Assembly: GCA_023426575.1 (NCBI GenBank)
Contig: JAFAAL010000014.1
Location: 62,001-126,000, forward strand
Direction: 5' to 3'
DNA: 64,000 nt
Source of the DNA: Bacillota bacterium
GTDB lineage: Bacteria; Bacillota; Clostridia; Saccharofermentanales; DTU023
The notes under the pieces are model-generated. The model was not told the origin of the DNA. It searched no databases and was given only the letters and a program-made list of their open reading frames with translations. Positions 33,346-43,075 of the stretch are shown one piece after another. A program made the position numbers and the translations under genes. Position 1 is the stretch's first letter. Every line of letters begins with the position of its first letter.

Positions 33346-35109
33346 ATGAAATTCAACAAATCAGAATTACAAGATCGAACACTCGTCAGGAGTGATTCTC
33401 TGACGGCCCCTGCCCACAGTCTGCAAATTATCGCCCTCGGGGGCTGGCGCGAAATTGGTAAGAACATCACCGTCATCCGCTATCAGGATGAGCTGATCGT
33501 CATAGACTCTGGCCTCGGCTTCCCCGCCGATGAGATGCTCGGAGTCGACCTCGTCATTCCCGACTTTAGTTTTCTAGCCCACAATCGAGAACAGATTCGC
33601 GGCATCTTTCTCACGCATGGCCACGAGGATCATATCGGTGCCATCTCTTGGCTGATGGAGAATACAAACTGTCCCGTCTATGGCTTAGCTCTGACCATCA
33701 AATTAGTACAGGGCAAGATCAAGGACCGCGAGCGTGGCAGCAAGAAGGAAAATGCCGAATCACATCTGCAGCGTCTGAGAACGGTCAAGACAGGCGAGGA
33801 GATCCACGCTGGTAAATTCAGCCTAGAATTTGTCCACGTCAATCACTCGATTGCAGATGCCGCTGGTATTTATGTCAAGACTCCCGTGGGAGCCATCTAT
33901 CACTCGGGCGATTTCAAGGTTGACTGGACCCCCGTCCACGGTGCTCCCATCGACCTTAATCGCATCGCCGAGATTGGCAATGCGGGTCTCTTGGCCTATA
34001 TCGGCGAGTCGACGAATATCGAGCACCCGGGTTTTACCACATCTGAAAAAAAGGTCGGTGACTCCTTTACGAGACTTTTCACCGATATTCAGGGGCGCAT
34101 CTTTGTCGCCACCTTTGCCTCAAACGTCTACCGACTGCAGCAGATCATCCAAGCGGCCGAGCAACATGGGCGCAAGGTGGGCCTGCTCGGCTACTCCATG
34201 CGCAAGGTCTATGAAGCGGCCAATGAGCTGGGCTATGTACAAGCTCAAGCGGGCACAGTCCTCAACTTCGAAGAAGTGATGAAACTGCCTCCGGAGCAAA
34301 TTCTCATCATCATGACGGGAACTCAGGGCGAGCCCATGGCTGCTCTCAGTCGGATTGCCCACAACGAGCACAAGCAAATAGAAATTATCGCTGGAGATAC
34401 CGTCTTCCTCTCCTCGTCCATGATTCCTGGAAATGAGTCTGCGATCTATTCGATGATCAACGATCTCTACCTGCGCGGTGCCGAGGTCATCTATCACCGT
34501 CTGGCAGATATCCACGTCTCAGGTCACGCCTACCGCGATGAGCTCCAGCTGCTCTTAAACCTTCTCAAGCCCAAATATTTCGTGCCCAATCACGGTGAAT
34601 TCCGGCACATGTACAAGCATGGCCAGTTAGCGCTCAACACGGGGCTTTTGCCTGAGAACATCTTCCTCCTCAACAATGGAGACGTTCTGACGATCGATGA
34701 GCATCACGCCCAGGTCACTGACTTTGTCAATGCTGGGAGCATTCTGGTCGATGGCATCGGGGTTGGTGATATTGACGCCGACGTCCTGCGTGAGCGCCGG
34801 CTCCTCGCCGATGATGGAGTCGTCTCCATCGTGCTGGCGGCCGACTCGGATTCTGCAGAGTTCTTGGCAGAACCACAGATTGAGATGCTGGGATTCATCT
34901 ACGCTGACGATCATGAGAAGGTGCTGCGTGACATTCGAAAGGTCATCCAAGACTTTGCCAACGCTCATCGGGGACAGGACTTCTACCAGAAGATGCGGCA
35001 GGGCAAATTAAAGCAGGAGCTGAGAAATCTGATCCGAACGAAGACTCAACGCTCCCCGATCGTCCTCATTCAAATTGTTGAAGTCGCGTCTAGACGCGGC
35101 GGACGGTGA
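33346..35109 (+). CDS. rnj: ribonuclease J
   Basis: Beta-CASP metallo-beta-lactamase nuclease with 5'-exo and endonuclease activity, central to mRNA decay in Bacillota. The 587 residues show the metal motif THGHEDHIGA (His91, His93, Asp95, His96), HSIADAAG, YHSGDFKVD, the beta-CASP region (GTQGEPMAALSRIA) and HVSGHA, PNHGEFRH, then the C-terminal domain. AAGGAG precedes the ATG. Only one copy is in the window. Its last 20 bases overlap the end of relA on the other strand. Confidence 0.96.
   Translation: MKFNKSELQDRTLVRSDSLTAPAHSLQIIALGGWREIGKNITVIRYQDELIVIDSGLGFPADEMLGVDLVIPDFSFLAHNREQIRGIFLTHGHEDHIGAISWLMENTNCPVYGLALTIKLVQGKIKDRERGSKKENAESHLQRLRTVKTGEEIHAGKFSLEFVHVNHSIADAAGIYVKTPVGAIYHSGDFKVDWTPVHGAPIDLNRIAEIGNAGLLAYIGESTNIEHPGFTTSEKKVGDSFTRLFTDIQGRIFVATFASNVYRLQQIIQAAEQHGRKVGLLGYSMRKVYEAANELGYVQAQAGTVLNFEEVMKLPPEQILIIMTGTQGEPMAALSRIAHNEHKQIEIIAGDTVFLSSSMIPGNESAIYSMINDLYLRGAEVIYHRLADIHVSGHAYRDELQLLLNLLKPKYFVPNHGEFRHMYKHGQLALNTGLLPENIFLLNNGDVLTIDEHHAQVTDFVNAGSILVDGIGVGDIDADVLRERRLLADDGVVSIVLAADSDSAEFLAEPQIEMLGFIYADDHEKVLRDIRKVIQDFANAHRGQDFYQKMRQGKLKQELRNLIRTKTQRSPIVLIQIVEVASRRGGR
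35085..35098. repeat. 14-bp perfect palindrome in the rnj/relA overlap
   Basis: CGCGTCTAGACGCG at the shared end of two convergent genes, covering the relA stop. No T-run follows on either strand, so it is not a classical terminator. Confidence 0.6.
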
Positions 35110-37453
35110 TGACGCCATCAATCGTCTTGATGCGTCCGAAGATCTTGTCGAGCTGGCTGTGAGTTGTCACTCGGAGCACTAGGCTGAGAGAGGCTGTGAC
35201 GTCCTTGGCAGAATTCAACTGGCCTGAGATGATGGGGACTCGTTCTTCGGCAATGGCATTGGAGATTTCGGCAAAGAGCCCTGGGCGATCGTAGCAGATC
35301 ACCGTGATCTCGACATCGTAGCTCATCTCCTCATCCCCACTCCAGTAGACATCGATCAGGCGGGCTGCACGTTCGGCATCGCGATCGGAGCGGTTGGCGA
35401 TTTCGAGCAGACGGCGAATGTTCGTACAGCTGGTCCGATGGACTGTGACGCCTGAACCACGTGTGACAAAGCCGATGATGGGATCGCCCTGTACTGGCTT
35501 GCAGCAATTGGCCAATTTGACGAGCGCATTGTCGAGACCCTTGACCTCGACTCCACAGTCACTCTTCTTGCGACGGGGCCGAGCCTTGATTGTGGCCGTT
35601 CCAGATTTGAGATCGTCGACCTGGAGGCTGGACTTGCTCAGCTTGACAATGAGACCGTTGGGATTGAGGCGATAGCCCAATTTGGCCCTCTCCTCGTCGG
35701 TCAGAGAGCTGAGATACTTGTCCCGCAGCGCGGGAAAGATGCGCTTGACAGAGAGCCCACGGTAGCCGATGGCCGCATAGATGTCCTCGAGTGTTGAGAA
35801 GCTATAGCGCTTGACGATCGGCTCGTAGAACTGTTTTTGGAGTAACTTGCCCGTCTCGAATCCCTGTTTGCGAATTTCTTCCTCGAGATCGTGGCGGCCG
35901 CGAATAACGTTTTCATCGCGCTGGCTCTTCTTGTGCCACGCCCGGATCTTGGACTTGGCATTTGATGACTTGACAATTTTTAACCAGTCGAGGGAGGGTC
36001 CATGCATCTTCTCCGTCGTGATGATCTCGACGATATCACCATTTTTCAAGTCGTAGTTCAAAGGCACTTGGCGGCCATTGACCTTGGCGCCTGACATGTG
36101 ATGGCCGACATCCGAGTGGATGGCATAGGCAAAGTCGATGGGATTGGCCCCCATCGGCAGCGACTTGACTTCACCCTTGGGGGTGAAGACGAAGACTTCA
36201 TCCTCAATCAGGCCCTCGCGGAGAGTCTCCATGAACTCATCGGGTCCAGACATCTCCTTCTGCCACTCGAGGAGCTGTCGCAACCAGGTCAGCTTGGACT
36301 CGATGGCATCATTGGCGCCGCGATCGCTCTTCCCCTCCTTGTAGCGCCAGTGCGCCGCAATGCCGTACTCAGCCGTCCGATGCATGTCAAAGGTCCGAAT
36401 CTGCACCTCAAAGGGCACGCCATTGGGGCCGATCACGGTGGAGTGGAGAGATTGGTACAAGTTCGCCTTAGGCATGGCGATGTAGTCCTTGAAACGTCCA
36501 GGCATTGGCTTGTAGAGCTCGTGGACCAGGCCGAGGACTGCATAGCAGTCTGCGACAGAGGGGACGATGATGCGCGTGGCAAAGAGGTCATAGATCTCGT
36601 CAATCCCCTTGCCCTGTGCCTTCATCTTGCGATAGATCGAATAGAAGTGCTTGGGACGCCCCTCAACCTCCGCCTTGAGACCCAGCTCGTTGATCGCCTC
36701 TGTCAACTGAATGACGATATTCTCCATAAAGGACTCGCGGATCGAGCGCTTCTGTTGGATCGCCCCGACCAGCTCATAGTAGGCATCGGGCTCGAGATAG
36801 CGCAGGCAGAGATCCTCGAGCTCCCACTTGATCTTGTAGATGCCGAGGCGATGGGCCAGGGGCGCATAGATGTCCAGAGTCTCTCGCGCCTTCTCGCGCT
36901 GCTTCGCCGGCTCCTTAAAGCGCATAGTCCGCATATTGTGCAGACGGTCGGCGAGCTTGATGAGGACGACGCGAATATCCTTGGCCATGGCCAGAAACAT
37001 CTTGCGAAAATTCTGCGCCTGCAGCTCTTCCTTAGAAGAGTAAGCCAGCTTGGTCAGCTTGGTCACGCCATCGACCAGCATGGCCGTCGCCGTCCCAAAA
37101 TGAGCCTCGACCTCAGCCTCGCAGACGTCGCAGTCCTCGACGACATCGTGGAGAAAGGCCGCCTTGAGCGTCTCCTTGTCGACCTCGATCTCGAGCAAAA
37201 TCTCAGCCACCGCAATCGGATGAATGATATAGGGCTGGCCGTTGGCTCTCTTCTGCTTCTTGTGCTTCTCGCGCGCAAACTCATAGGCCTGATAAATCGG
37301 CTTGACATCGTCATCCTTGCTGTAGGCCCGATAAGCCTCGGCAATCTTGACGACTTTCCGCGCCAGACTCATGTCATCACTGGGCTCTAACTTAGAGGCC
37401 GAGGCATGCTGCTCCTGCTCAAGCGGAGCCCTCATATCATCATCAAAAGCCAT
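35090..37453 (-). CDS. relA: bifunctional (p)ppGpp synthetase/hydrolase RelA/SpoT
   Basis: Rel enzyme controlling the stringent response. Domains in order: HD hydrolase (HPIAVAEILLE, HDVVEDCDV with His102-Asp103), synthetase (YSIYRKMKAQGKGIDEIYDL, EVQIRTFDMHRTAEYGIAAHW in two parts), TGS (VFVFTPKGEVKSLP), helical and zinc-finger region (NCCKPVQGDPIIGFVTRG), and a C-terminal ACT domain (VICYDRPGLFAEISNAI). Start ATG 37453 (787 residues) has GGAAGG upstream and lies four bases after the recJ stop. All parts look intact, so both activities are likely. Confidence 0.96.
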   Translation of the reverse strand: MAFDDDMRAPLEQEQHASASKLEPSDDMSLARKVVKIAEAYRAYSKDDDVKPIYQAYEFAREKHKKQKRANGQPYIIHPIAVAEILLEIEVDKETLKAAFLHDVVEDCDVCEAEVEAHFGTATAMLVDGVTKLTKLAYSSKEELQAQNFRKMFLAMAKDIRVVLIKLADRLHNMRTMRFKEPAKQREKARETLDIYAPLAHRLGIYKIKWELEDLCLRYLEPDAYYELVGAIQQKRSIRESFMENIVIQLTEAINELGLKAEVEGRPKHFYSIYRKMKAQGKGIDEIYDLFATRIIVPSVADCYAVLGLVHELYKPMPGRFKDYIAMPKANLYQSLHSTVIGPNGVPFEVQIRTFDMHRTAEYGIAAHWRYKEGKSDRGANDAIESKLTWLRQLLEWQKEMSGPDEFMETLREGLIEDEVFVFTPKGEVKSLPMGANPIDFAYAIHSDVGHHMSGAKVNGRQVPLNYDLKNGDIVEIITTEKMHGPSLDWLKIVKSSNAKSKIRAWHKKSQRDENVIRGRHDLEEEIRKQGFETGKLLQKQFYEPIVKRYSFSTLEDIYAAIGYRGLSVKRIFPALRDKYLSSLTDEERAKLGYRLNPNGLIVKLSKSSLQVDDLKSGTATIKARPRRKKSDCGVEVKGLDNALVKLANCCKPVQGDPIIGFVTRGSGVTVHRTSCTNIRRLLEIANRSDRDAERAARLIDVYWSGDEEMSYDVEITVICYDRPGLFAEISNAIAEERVPIISGQLNSAKDVTASLSLVLRVTTHSQLDKIFGRIKTIDGVITVRRV

Positions 37454-37457
37454 AGCT

Positions 37458-39542
37458 CTACCCTTCCGCCGCGTCAAATAGCCCTAAATTCTCATACTCT
37501 TGCCAGACTGTCGTCTGAGACAACTTGACGCGCTCACCACTCGCCTCCCGGAGCCCGATATAGTAGCGCCCCGTCGCCAGAGGCCGGGCAAGCATCAGAT
37601 CCGCCTCCCTAAAGAGAGCCAAGAGTCTCGCAAAGATGAATTCAGGATAATCCTCGCGCCAATACCAATTATATAGTTTCCTGAGCCTTGTGAGATCTAC
37701 AGCCTCTGGATATTTCAGATGATCCTCAATAAAGCGATAGAAGTCCTTAAAGAGCTCAGCTTTAAGGCGCGGAAGCGACACGCCGAGCTCCTGCTCAATC
37801 TCGACGAGACTGTGCCCAGCCTCGTAGAGCGCCTCCTGAGCGGCAAAAGCCTCCTGCCGCTCCTCTTCGCCTCTGAGGGCAAGGTCCAATATCTTAAACT
37901 GTATATTCCGTCGACCGCGGAAATCATTAAAGACGAGATGGCCATAAATATCGACAATATCGCCCTCGCGCAGCAATTGATAGAGACGCCCGCGGACAAA
38001 GGCGATCCCCTTCAGTAGCGCTCCATTATTCAAGATGATGTCGAGCGAGAGGTGGCGCCCTCCGCTCAGGGGCCTGAGATGAGAGACAGTCACGGAGGAG
38101 AGGCAGAAGACCAGCTCCTCGTGCTCCTGGCCGTAGGGTCCGTAACTCTCGATGAGATGAACCGTCTCATCGCAGATCTCTGGGGCCTCGAGCCTACAGA
38201 GATAAGTTTGACTCGGACGCGCTTTGAGATCGACCTCTGTCTTCTGTAGAGCTCGCTTGAGTTCGTCCTTCTGCCCTGCTTGAAAGGTGAAGCCTGCAGC
38301 ACCCGCATGGCCCCCAAAGGTCTCGAGGTACGCGGCATTCTCACTGAGGATATCGACCAGATGATAGCCCTCAGGGGCTCTTGCCGAGCCTCGATAGATG
38401 CCATTGTCCGCGAGCGAGGCCAAAAAAACCGGCTTGTTGATATTTTCTGAGAGCCGGGCGGCGACGATACCGACGACTCCGAGGTGCCAATGATCACTGT
38501 CCAAGCAGATGAGGTCGCTGCGAGAGAGCTCTGGATCAGAGAGCATGAGTTCGGTCGCCTCCTTAAAGATCTCTGACTCGAGCTTGCGACGCTCGTTGTT
38601 CATCTCTTCGAGCTCAAAGATACAGCGCTCGGCCTCAGAGAGATCTTCTGTAAAGAGCAGACGCAGTGCTGGCTCGATCTGGCCAAAGCGTCCGGCCGCA
38701 TTGAGTCTCGGGGCAATACTGAAGCCGATAAAACGAGCGTCAAGCTCATCACTGCTCGCCATTTTTTCAGCCAAGAGCCTGAGACCCAGCGGCGCCTTCT
38801 GACGAAATTGACTGAGCCCCGCAGCCACGAGAATCCGGTTGACGGGGGCGAGGGGCATGGCATCAGCCACCGTGCCGACAGCGACGAGGGTCAGGTAGCG
38901 CTCGACATCAAAGTCGATTTTTTCAAGATATGTCGCGAGGGCCCAGACGAGGTTGAAGGCAACGGCGACGCCCGCCAGATAGGGAAATGGATAGGTCTCA
39001 CCGGGGCAGTGAGGATTCAAAATGAGGACAGAGGCCGGCAGCTCCGCTGGGCACTTGTGGTGATCCGTGATGATACAGTCAATACCCGCCTCACGTATCA
39101 TCTTAATCTCTGCCGCAGCAGAAATCCCACAGTCGACGGTGATCATGAGCTCTGGCGCCAGTTCGATGACCCGCTGTGCCGTCGCCTCGCTGAAGCCATA
39201 GCCATCCTGTAGGCGATCGGGAATCAGGACCTCGTAATCGGCTCCAAGTTCTCTCAAGAAGCGTCCGAGCAGAGCCGATGCCGATAAGCCGTCAGCATCA
39301 TAGTCGCCGTAGATCAAGATGCGCCCCGAGCGCTCAATGACATCTGCGATCAGGGCGACGGCCCGAGCCATGTCACGAAATAAGAAGGGGTCGGGCAAGT
39401 GCTCCAAGCTCAGACGACGGGGATCCCCCCCCGGCGCCTCATCCGTCATTTCGTGACGCGCCAAGACAGTTTCGATACTCTCTCGCGGCTCCCGCTGGTA
39501 GAGCGCCTGCCATTCTTCTCTTATCCATGGACTCCAATTCAT
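37458..39542 (-). CDS. recJ: single-stranded-DNA exonuclease RecJ
   Basis: 5'-3' exonuclease for recombination and mismatch repair. DHH-family motifs are ILIYGDYDADGLSASAL (80-84 DYDAD), TVDCGIS and TDHHKCPAE (160-162 DHH); the DHHA1 domain carries GSARAPEGYHLVDIL and FGGHAGAAGFTF. The 694 residues include an OB domain and a C-terminal extension of about 120 residues, common in Gram-positives. It is closely upstream of relA, as often seen in Clostridia. Confidence 0.96.
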   Translation of the reverse strand: MNWSPWIREEWQALYQREPRESIETVLARHEMTDEAPGGDPRRLSLEHLPDPFLFRDMARAVALIADVIERSGRILIYGDYDADGLSASALLGRFLRELGADYEVLIPDRLQDGYGFSEATAQRVIELAPELMITVDCGISAAAEIKMIREAGIDCIITDHHKCPAELPASVLILNPHCPGETYPFPYLAGVAVAFNLVWALATYLEKIDFDVERYLTLVAVGTVADAMPLAPVNRILVAAGLSQFRQKAPLGLRLLAEKMASSDELDARFIGFSIAPRLNAAGRFGQIEPALRLLFTEDLSEAERCIFELEEMNNERRKLESEIFKEATELMLSDPELSRSDLICLDSDHWHLGVVGIVAARLSENINKPVFLASLADNGIYRGSARAPEGYHLVDILSENAAYLETFGGHAGAAGFTFQAGQKDELKRALQKTEVDLKARPSQTYLCRLEAPEICDETVHLIESYGPYGQEHEELVFCLSSVTVSHLRPLSGGRHLSLDIILNNGALLKGIAFVRGRLYQLLREGDIVDIYGHLVFNDFRGRRNIQFKILDLALRGEEERQEAFAAQEALYEAGHSLVEIEQELGVSLPRLKAELFKDFYRFIEDHLKYPEAVDLTRLRKLYNWYWREDYPEFIFARLLALFREADLMLARPLATGRYYIGLREASGERVKLSQTTVWQEYENLGLFDAAEG

Positions 39543-39609
39543 GACCTTGCCTCATTATTCGAATACTTTGAATCTCAGATGACCTACGATATTCTTTGAA
39601 TTTATATCT

Positions 39610-39651
39610 ACGAAAATAATAAAGGGAATCTGCGAAAATCGCAAATTCCCT
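39610..39651 (-). terminator. terminator after rpsU
   Basis: AGGGAATTTGCGA / TCGCAGATTCCCT imperfect stem followed on the minus strand by TTTATTATTTT. Confidence 0.85.
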
Positions 39652-39674
39652 CTTGAAAGTCATTGGAGCCAGTC

Positions 39675-39848
39675 TTAGCGCTTGCGCTTTCTGGCGGCTT
39701 CTGCCTTCTTCTTGCGCTTGACGCTCGGCTTCTCGTAGTACTCGCGCTTTCTAACTTCTGCGAGGATACCGGAACGGGCACATGAGCGCTTAAAACGTCT
39801 CAGAGCACTGTCGAGTGTCTCATTCTCTTTGACTCTAATCTCTGCCAT
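39675..39848 (-). CDS. rpsU: 30S ribosomal protein S21
   Basis: Gene of 57 codons, beginning [20 protein letters not shown] and ending in the lysine- and arginine-rich tail [26 protein letters not shown] is the family motif. GGAGGG lies seven bases before the ATG. It has its own consensus promoter and terminator. Confidence 0.97.
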   Translation of the reverse strand: MAEIRVKENETLDSALRRFKRSCARSGILAEVRKREYYEKPSVKRKKKAEAARKRKR

Positions 39849-39916
39849 CTATATCCCTCCCCTCACAGTGAAGCTTTGTTGCCGAAGCAACCCACTTGGC
39901 ATCTCATAGCCTCGCT

Positions 39917-39945
39917 ATTTTAGGGAATTGACCCTCCGCTGTCAA
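39917..39945 (-). promoter_or_regulatory. consensus promoter of rpsU
   Basis: Minus strand TTGACA, a 17-base spacer and TAAAAT, lying between the HIT gene and rpsU. Confidence 0.8.
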
Positions 39946-39959
39946 GCCTCTAGAGCGGC

Positions 39960-40316
39960 TTATGACTTGAGGCGCTCCCAGGGAATCGGCGCACCGCCGA
40001 GGAGATGGTAATGGAGGTGGAAGACTGATTGCCCCCCATCGGCACCGCAGTTTGTGACAATTGAGAAGCCAGAGTCCCGAACCCCCTCGGCCTCAGCCAC
40101 TGCTGCAATTGCCTCTTGGACTTCCTCGAGCAAGGCGAGGGGCTCACTGTGATTTTTCACGTCGAGGACATCCTGGACGTGTTCTTTGGGAATTAAGAGC
40201 ACATGCGTCGGGCAGAGCGGATTGATGTCTCGTATGGCGATCAAGCGCTCACTCTCATAGACCTTTTCACTGGGAATCTCACCCCGAACAATGCGGCAGA
40301 ATAGACAATTGTCCAT
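39960..40316 (-). CDS. HIT family nucleotide hydrolase (HinT-like)
   Basis: Histidine triad protein of 118 residues; relatives hydrolyse adenosine phosphoramidates and aminoacyl-AMP. CLFCRIVRGEIPS at the N-terminus, FRDINP-like IRDINPLCPTHVLLIPKEH and the triad HLHYHLLGG are clear. It lies nine bases after alaS and is probably co-transcribed; HinT cleaving aminoacyl-adenylates would fit a synthetase partner, but that is speculation. Confidence 0.93.
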   Translation of the reverse strand: MDNCLFCRIVRGEIPSEKVYESERLIAIRDINPLCPTHVLLIPKEHVQDVLDVKNHSEPLALLEEVQEAIAAVAEAEGVRDSGFSIVTNCGADGGQSVFHLHYHLLGGAPIPWERLKS

Positions 40317-40325
40317 CTCATCCTC

Positions 40326-42968
40326 CTAAGCAATAAAATGTTTTCTGACGGCTTCAATCGCCGCTGGAATGGCCTCGGGATTGCGGCCTCCGGCCTGGGC
40401 CATCTCTGGCTTGCCGCCGCCCGATCCTCCGACGGCCGTTGCCGCCTCGCGCACGAGCTCACCGGCCCTATGCCCTGCGGCAATAGCCCGATCTGAGGCC
40501 TTGGCCAAGAGTAAAACTTTATCATCGAGGGCGGAGAGCAGGAGCAGGAAGTCGAGCCTTTGCTCTTGCATGAGGCGATCGGAAAGCGCTCTCAGTTCCT
40601 TGACCTCTAAATTTTCCACCGCTGTCAGGAGCACTTGGAAGCCAGCGATGGTCTCGACCTGATCGCGCAGACGAGAGGCGAGGTCCTTGTTCTGTGCCTG
40701 CTTCATCTTCTTCAGGTCCTGCTCCATCTCAGCTTTGTCAGCGAGGAGATCTCGGACCTTTCTGACAAAGTCGTCTTCGCGGACGCCCAGGAGGGTACTG
40801 AGCTCACGGTTCTTGGCCCGCTGCTCGCGCGCATAGGCAAAGGCTGCTTCCCCCGTCACCGCGACGATACGCCGAATTCCAGCAGCAATCCCGCTCTCGG
40901 AGACGATGTGGAAGATACCTGCCTCTGCTGTATTTCCGAGGTGCGTTCCACCACAGAGCTCGAGAGAAAAGTCACCGATACTGAGGACTCGGACGCGGGC
41001 GTCATACTTCTCGCCAAAGAGCGCCATGGCGCCCTTTGCCTTGGCGGCTTCGAGATCCATGATCTCCGTCTCGACGGCGGTGTTCTTCAAAATCTCTCGA
41101 TTGACAATATCCTCGACCTGATCGATCTCGTCAGCAGTCAGAGGACGGGGGCAAGTAAAGTCAAAGCGCAGATAGTCGGGATGGACGAGTGAGCCGCGCT
41201 GCTCGACCTCTGGGCCTATGACTTGGCGGAGCGCCGCATGCATCATGTGGGTCGCCGTGTGATTGCGCCGGATATCCTGGCGACGTTTCTCGTCGATCAC
41301 GAGGCTGTAGTGACGCCCTGTGTGCAGGGGCTGGATGGCGATGGCATGGTGCATAAAATAGCCGTTTTGCTTGCGGCAGTCGAGAATGTCTGCGACGCTG
41401 CCCTCCCCGTCTCGAATCTCTCCGCTGTCGCCGACCTGACCGCCGGACTCAGCGTAAAAGGGACTGCGGTCGAAGATCAAAAAGTACTCGCCTCCTGCCT
41501 CGCCCTCTGCTCTCTGGCGGAGCTCATCGTCTTCAACTTCGAGGATGGCCAGAAGCGAAGCTGTCTCAGACTGTCCCGAGAGATAGCCTAAAAATTCCGT
41601 CTTGGCGAGTTCCTTGATGGACTCGGGCAGGGCAAGGCTCGTCCACGCAGAGCCAGCATTGTCCAGGCGATCTTGACGCGCCCGACGTTTCTGCTCAGCC
41701 ATGGCAAGATCGAAGCCCGCGCGATCAATGGCGACGCCACTGTCTTCCGCCATCTCCTGAGAGAGGGCAATGGGCAGGCCAAAAGTGTCGTGGAGCTTGA
41801 AGAGTTCGGCGCCAGGGATAGCTTCTCCCTGCTCGCGCGCAGAGGCAATCAGGCGCTTGAGTGTCGGCAGTGCCTTCTCAACAGCGGTTCGGAACAAGAC
41901 TTCCTCACTTTCCAGTTCTCTCATGATCTGCTCGTGGCGCTCTGCGAGTTCTGGGTAGGCCTCTCGAGACTGGGCAATCGCCACCTCGGCAATGGAGCAG
42001 AGGAAGGCATCTTCAATGTCCAACATCAGGCCGCGTGCCGCTGCGCGCCTAATCAGACGGCGCAAGACATAGCCGCGGCCCTCATTAGAGGGTCTGACTC
42101 CGTCGGCAAGCATGAAGATTGCCGAGCGAATGTGGTCGGTGATGACGCGTAGCGAGACGTCGATGGCCTCGTCATCGTGATAGTGCACCTTGGCCAGATC
42201 TCCCACGGCATCGAGGATTGCACGGACGGTGTCGACCTCGAAGAGACTGCCAACGTCCTGCATAACCATGGCAAAGCGTTCGAGTCCACCCCCCGTATCG
42301 ATGTTCTTGGAGCTCAGCTCCTCATAACTCCCGTCCTCAAGACGCTTGAATTGGGTAAAGACGAGATTCCAGATCTCAACGAAACGGTCACATTCGCAAC
42401 CGACCTGACAATCAGGCGAGCCGCAGCCATACTTTTCGCCACGGTCGACAAAGATCTCGGAACAGGGACCACAGGGGCCGACGCCGTGCTCCCAAAAATT
42501 ATCCTCCTTGCCGAGGCGGAAAATTTTCTCTGGCGGCAGTTTGATCTCGTCATGCCAGATGTCATAGCCCTCGTCGTCCTCGTGGAAGACAGAGACATAG
42601 AGGCGCTCATAGGGAATTTTCAGGACGTCATGAACGAATTCCCAGGCCCAGTGGATAGCCTCTCGCTTGAAGTAATCGTTAAAGGAAAAGTTACCGAGCA
42701 TCTCAAAGAAAGTGCCGTGTCTCGCCGTATAGCCGACGTTGTCGATGTCGGGGGTGCGGATGCACTTCTGGCATGTGGCCACACGGCGACGAGGAGGTTC
42801 CTCCTCTCCGGTAAACCACTTCTTCAGGGGCGTCATCCCAGCGTTATTAAGTAAGATTGAGTGGTCGTCCTTGGGCACGAGAGAAAAGCTCGGCAGAACC
42901 AAGTGACCTTTGCTCTCGAAGAAGTCTAAGTATTTTTTACGAATGTCGTTTAAACCTAATTTTTCCAT
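40326..42968 (-). CDS. alaS: alanyl-tRNA synthetase
   Basis: Class II synthetase for tRNA-Ala. N-terminal catalytic core with HLVLPSFSLVPKDDHSILLNN-like motif 1 region (read in part), RRVATCQKCIRTPDIDNVG and WNLVFTQF; a tRNA-recognition domain; the editing domain with HTATHMMHAAL and CGGTHLGNTAEAG zinc ligands; and the C-Ala domain with AVGGSGGGKPEMAQAGG. ATG 42968 (880 residues, MEKLGLNDIR) is preferred: AAGGA is eight bases upstream, and the predicted -10 box makes the longer frame start at or before the transcript. No T-box was seen. Confidence 0.96.
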   Translation of the reverse strand: MEKLGLNDIRKKYLDFFESKGHLVLPSFSLVPKDDHSILLNNAGMTPLKKWFTGEEEPPRRRVATCQKCIRTPDIDNVGYTARHGTFFEMLGNFSFNDYFKREAIHWAWEFVHDVLKIPYERLYVSVFHEDDEGYDIWHDEIKLPPEKIFRLGKEDNFWEHGVGPCGPCSEIFVDRGEKYGCGSPDCQVGCECDRFVEIWNLVFTQFKRLEDGSYEELSSKNIDTGGGLERFAMVMQDVGSLFEVDTVRAILDAVGDLAKVHYHDDEAIDVSLRVITDHIRSAIFMLADGVRPSNEGRGYVLRRLIRRAAARGLMLDIEDAFLCSIAEVAIAQSREAYPELAERHEQIMRELESEEVLFRTAVEKALPTLKRLIASAREQGEAIPGAELFKLHDTFGLPIALSQEMAEDSGVAIDRAGFDLAMAEQKRRARQDRLDNAGSAWTSLALPESIKELAKTEFLGYLSGQSETASLLAILEVEDDELRQRAEGEAGGEYFLIFDRSPFYAESGGQVGDSGEIRDGEGSVADILDCRKQNGYFMHHAIAIQPLHTGRHYSLVIDEKRRQDIRRNHTATHMMHAALRQVIGPEVEQRGSLVHPDYLRFDFTCPRPLTADEIDQVEDIVNREILKNTAVETEIMDLEAAKAKGAMALFGEKYDARVRVLSIGDFSLELCGGTHLGNTAEAGIFHIVSESGIAAGIRRIVAVTGEAAFAYAREQRAKNRELSTLLGVREDDFVRKVRDLLADKAEMEQDLKKMKQAQNKDLASRLRDQVETIAGFQVLLTAVENLEVKELRALSDRLMQEQRLDFLLLLSALDDKVLLLAKASDRAIAAGHRAGELVREAATAVGGSGGGKPEMAQAGGRNPEAIPAAIEAVRKHFIA

Positions 42969-43000
42969 AGCGCTCATCCTTTGCAGGGAAATCACCTCGT

Positions 43001-43006
43001 ATTATA
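43001..43006 (-). promoter_or_regulatory. -10 box of the alaS promoter
   Basis: Perfect TATAAT on the minus strand 33 bases before the alaS ATG. The -35 region is weak and overlaps the upstream terminator. Confidence 0.45.
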
Positions 43007-43031
43007 ACCGAAAAAGACGATTCTTTGGCAC

Positions 43032-43056
43032 AAAAAGAGGCGGCATGAGCCGCCTC
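43032..43056 (-). terminator. terminator after the orphan P-loop gene
   Basis: GAGGCGGC / GCCGCCTC stem with a four-base loop followed on the minus strand by TTTTTG. Confidence 0.88.
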
Positions 43057-43075
43057 TCAGTAGAAGATTCACAGT

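Noticed and set aside
36098..37390. 430-codon plus-strand ORF antisense to relA
   Set aside because: It lies fully opposite an intact Rel gene with all domains. The translation has no recognisable motif and has the Leu/Asp/His-rich look of a reverse frame.
42969..42995. Longer alaS start at 42995
   Set aside because: It coincides with the predicted transcript start and lacks an SD; MEKLGLNDIR at 42968 matches the family.
42969..43030. T-box leader before alaS, and likewise before asnS and trpS
   Set aside because: No T-box sequence (AGGGTGGNACCGCG type) or room for the structure was found upstream of any of the three synthetase genes.
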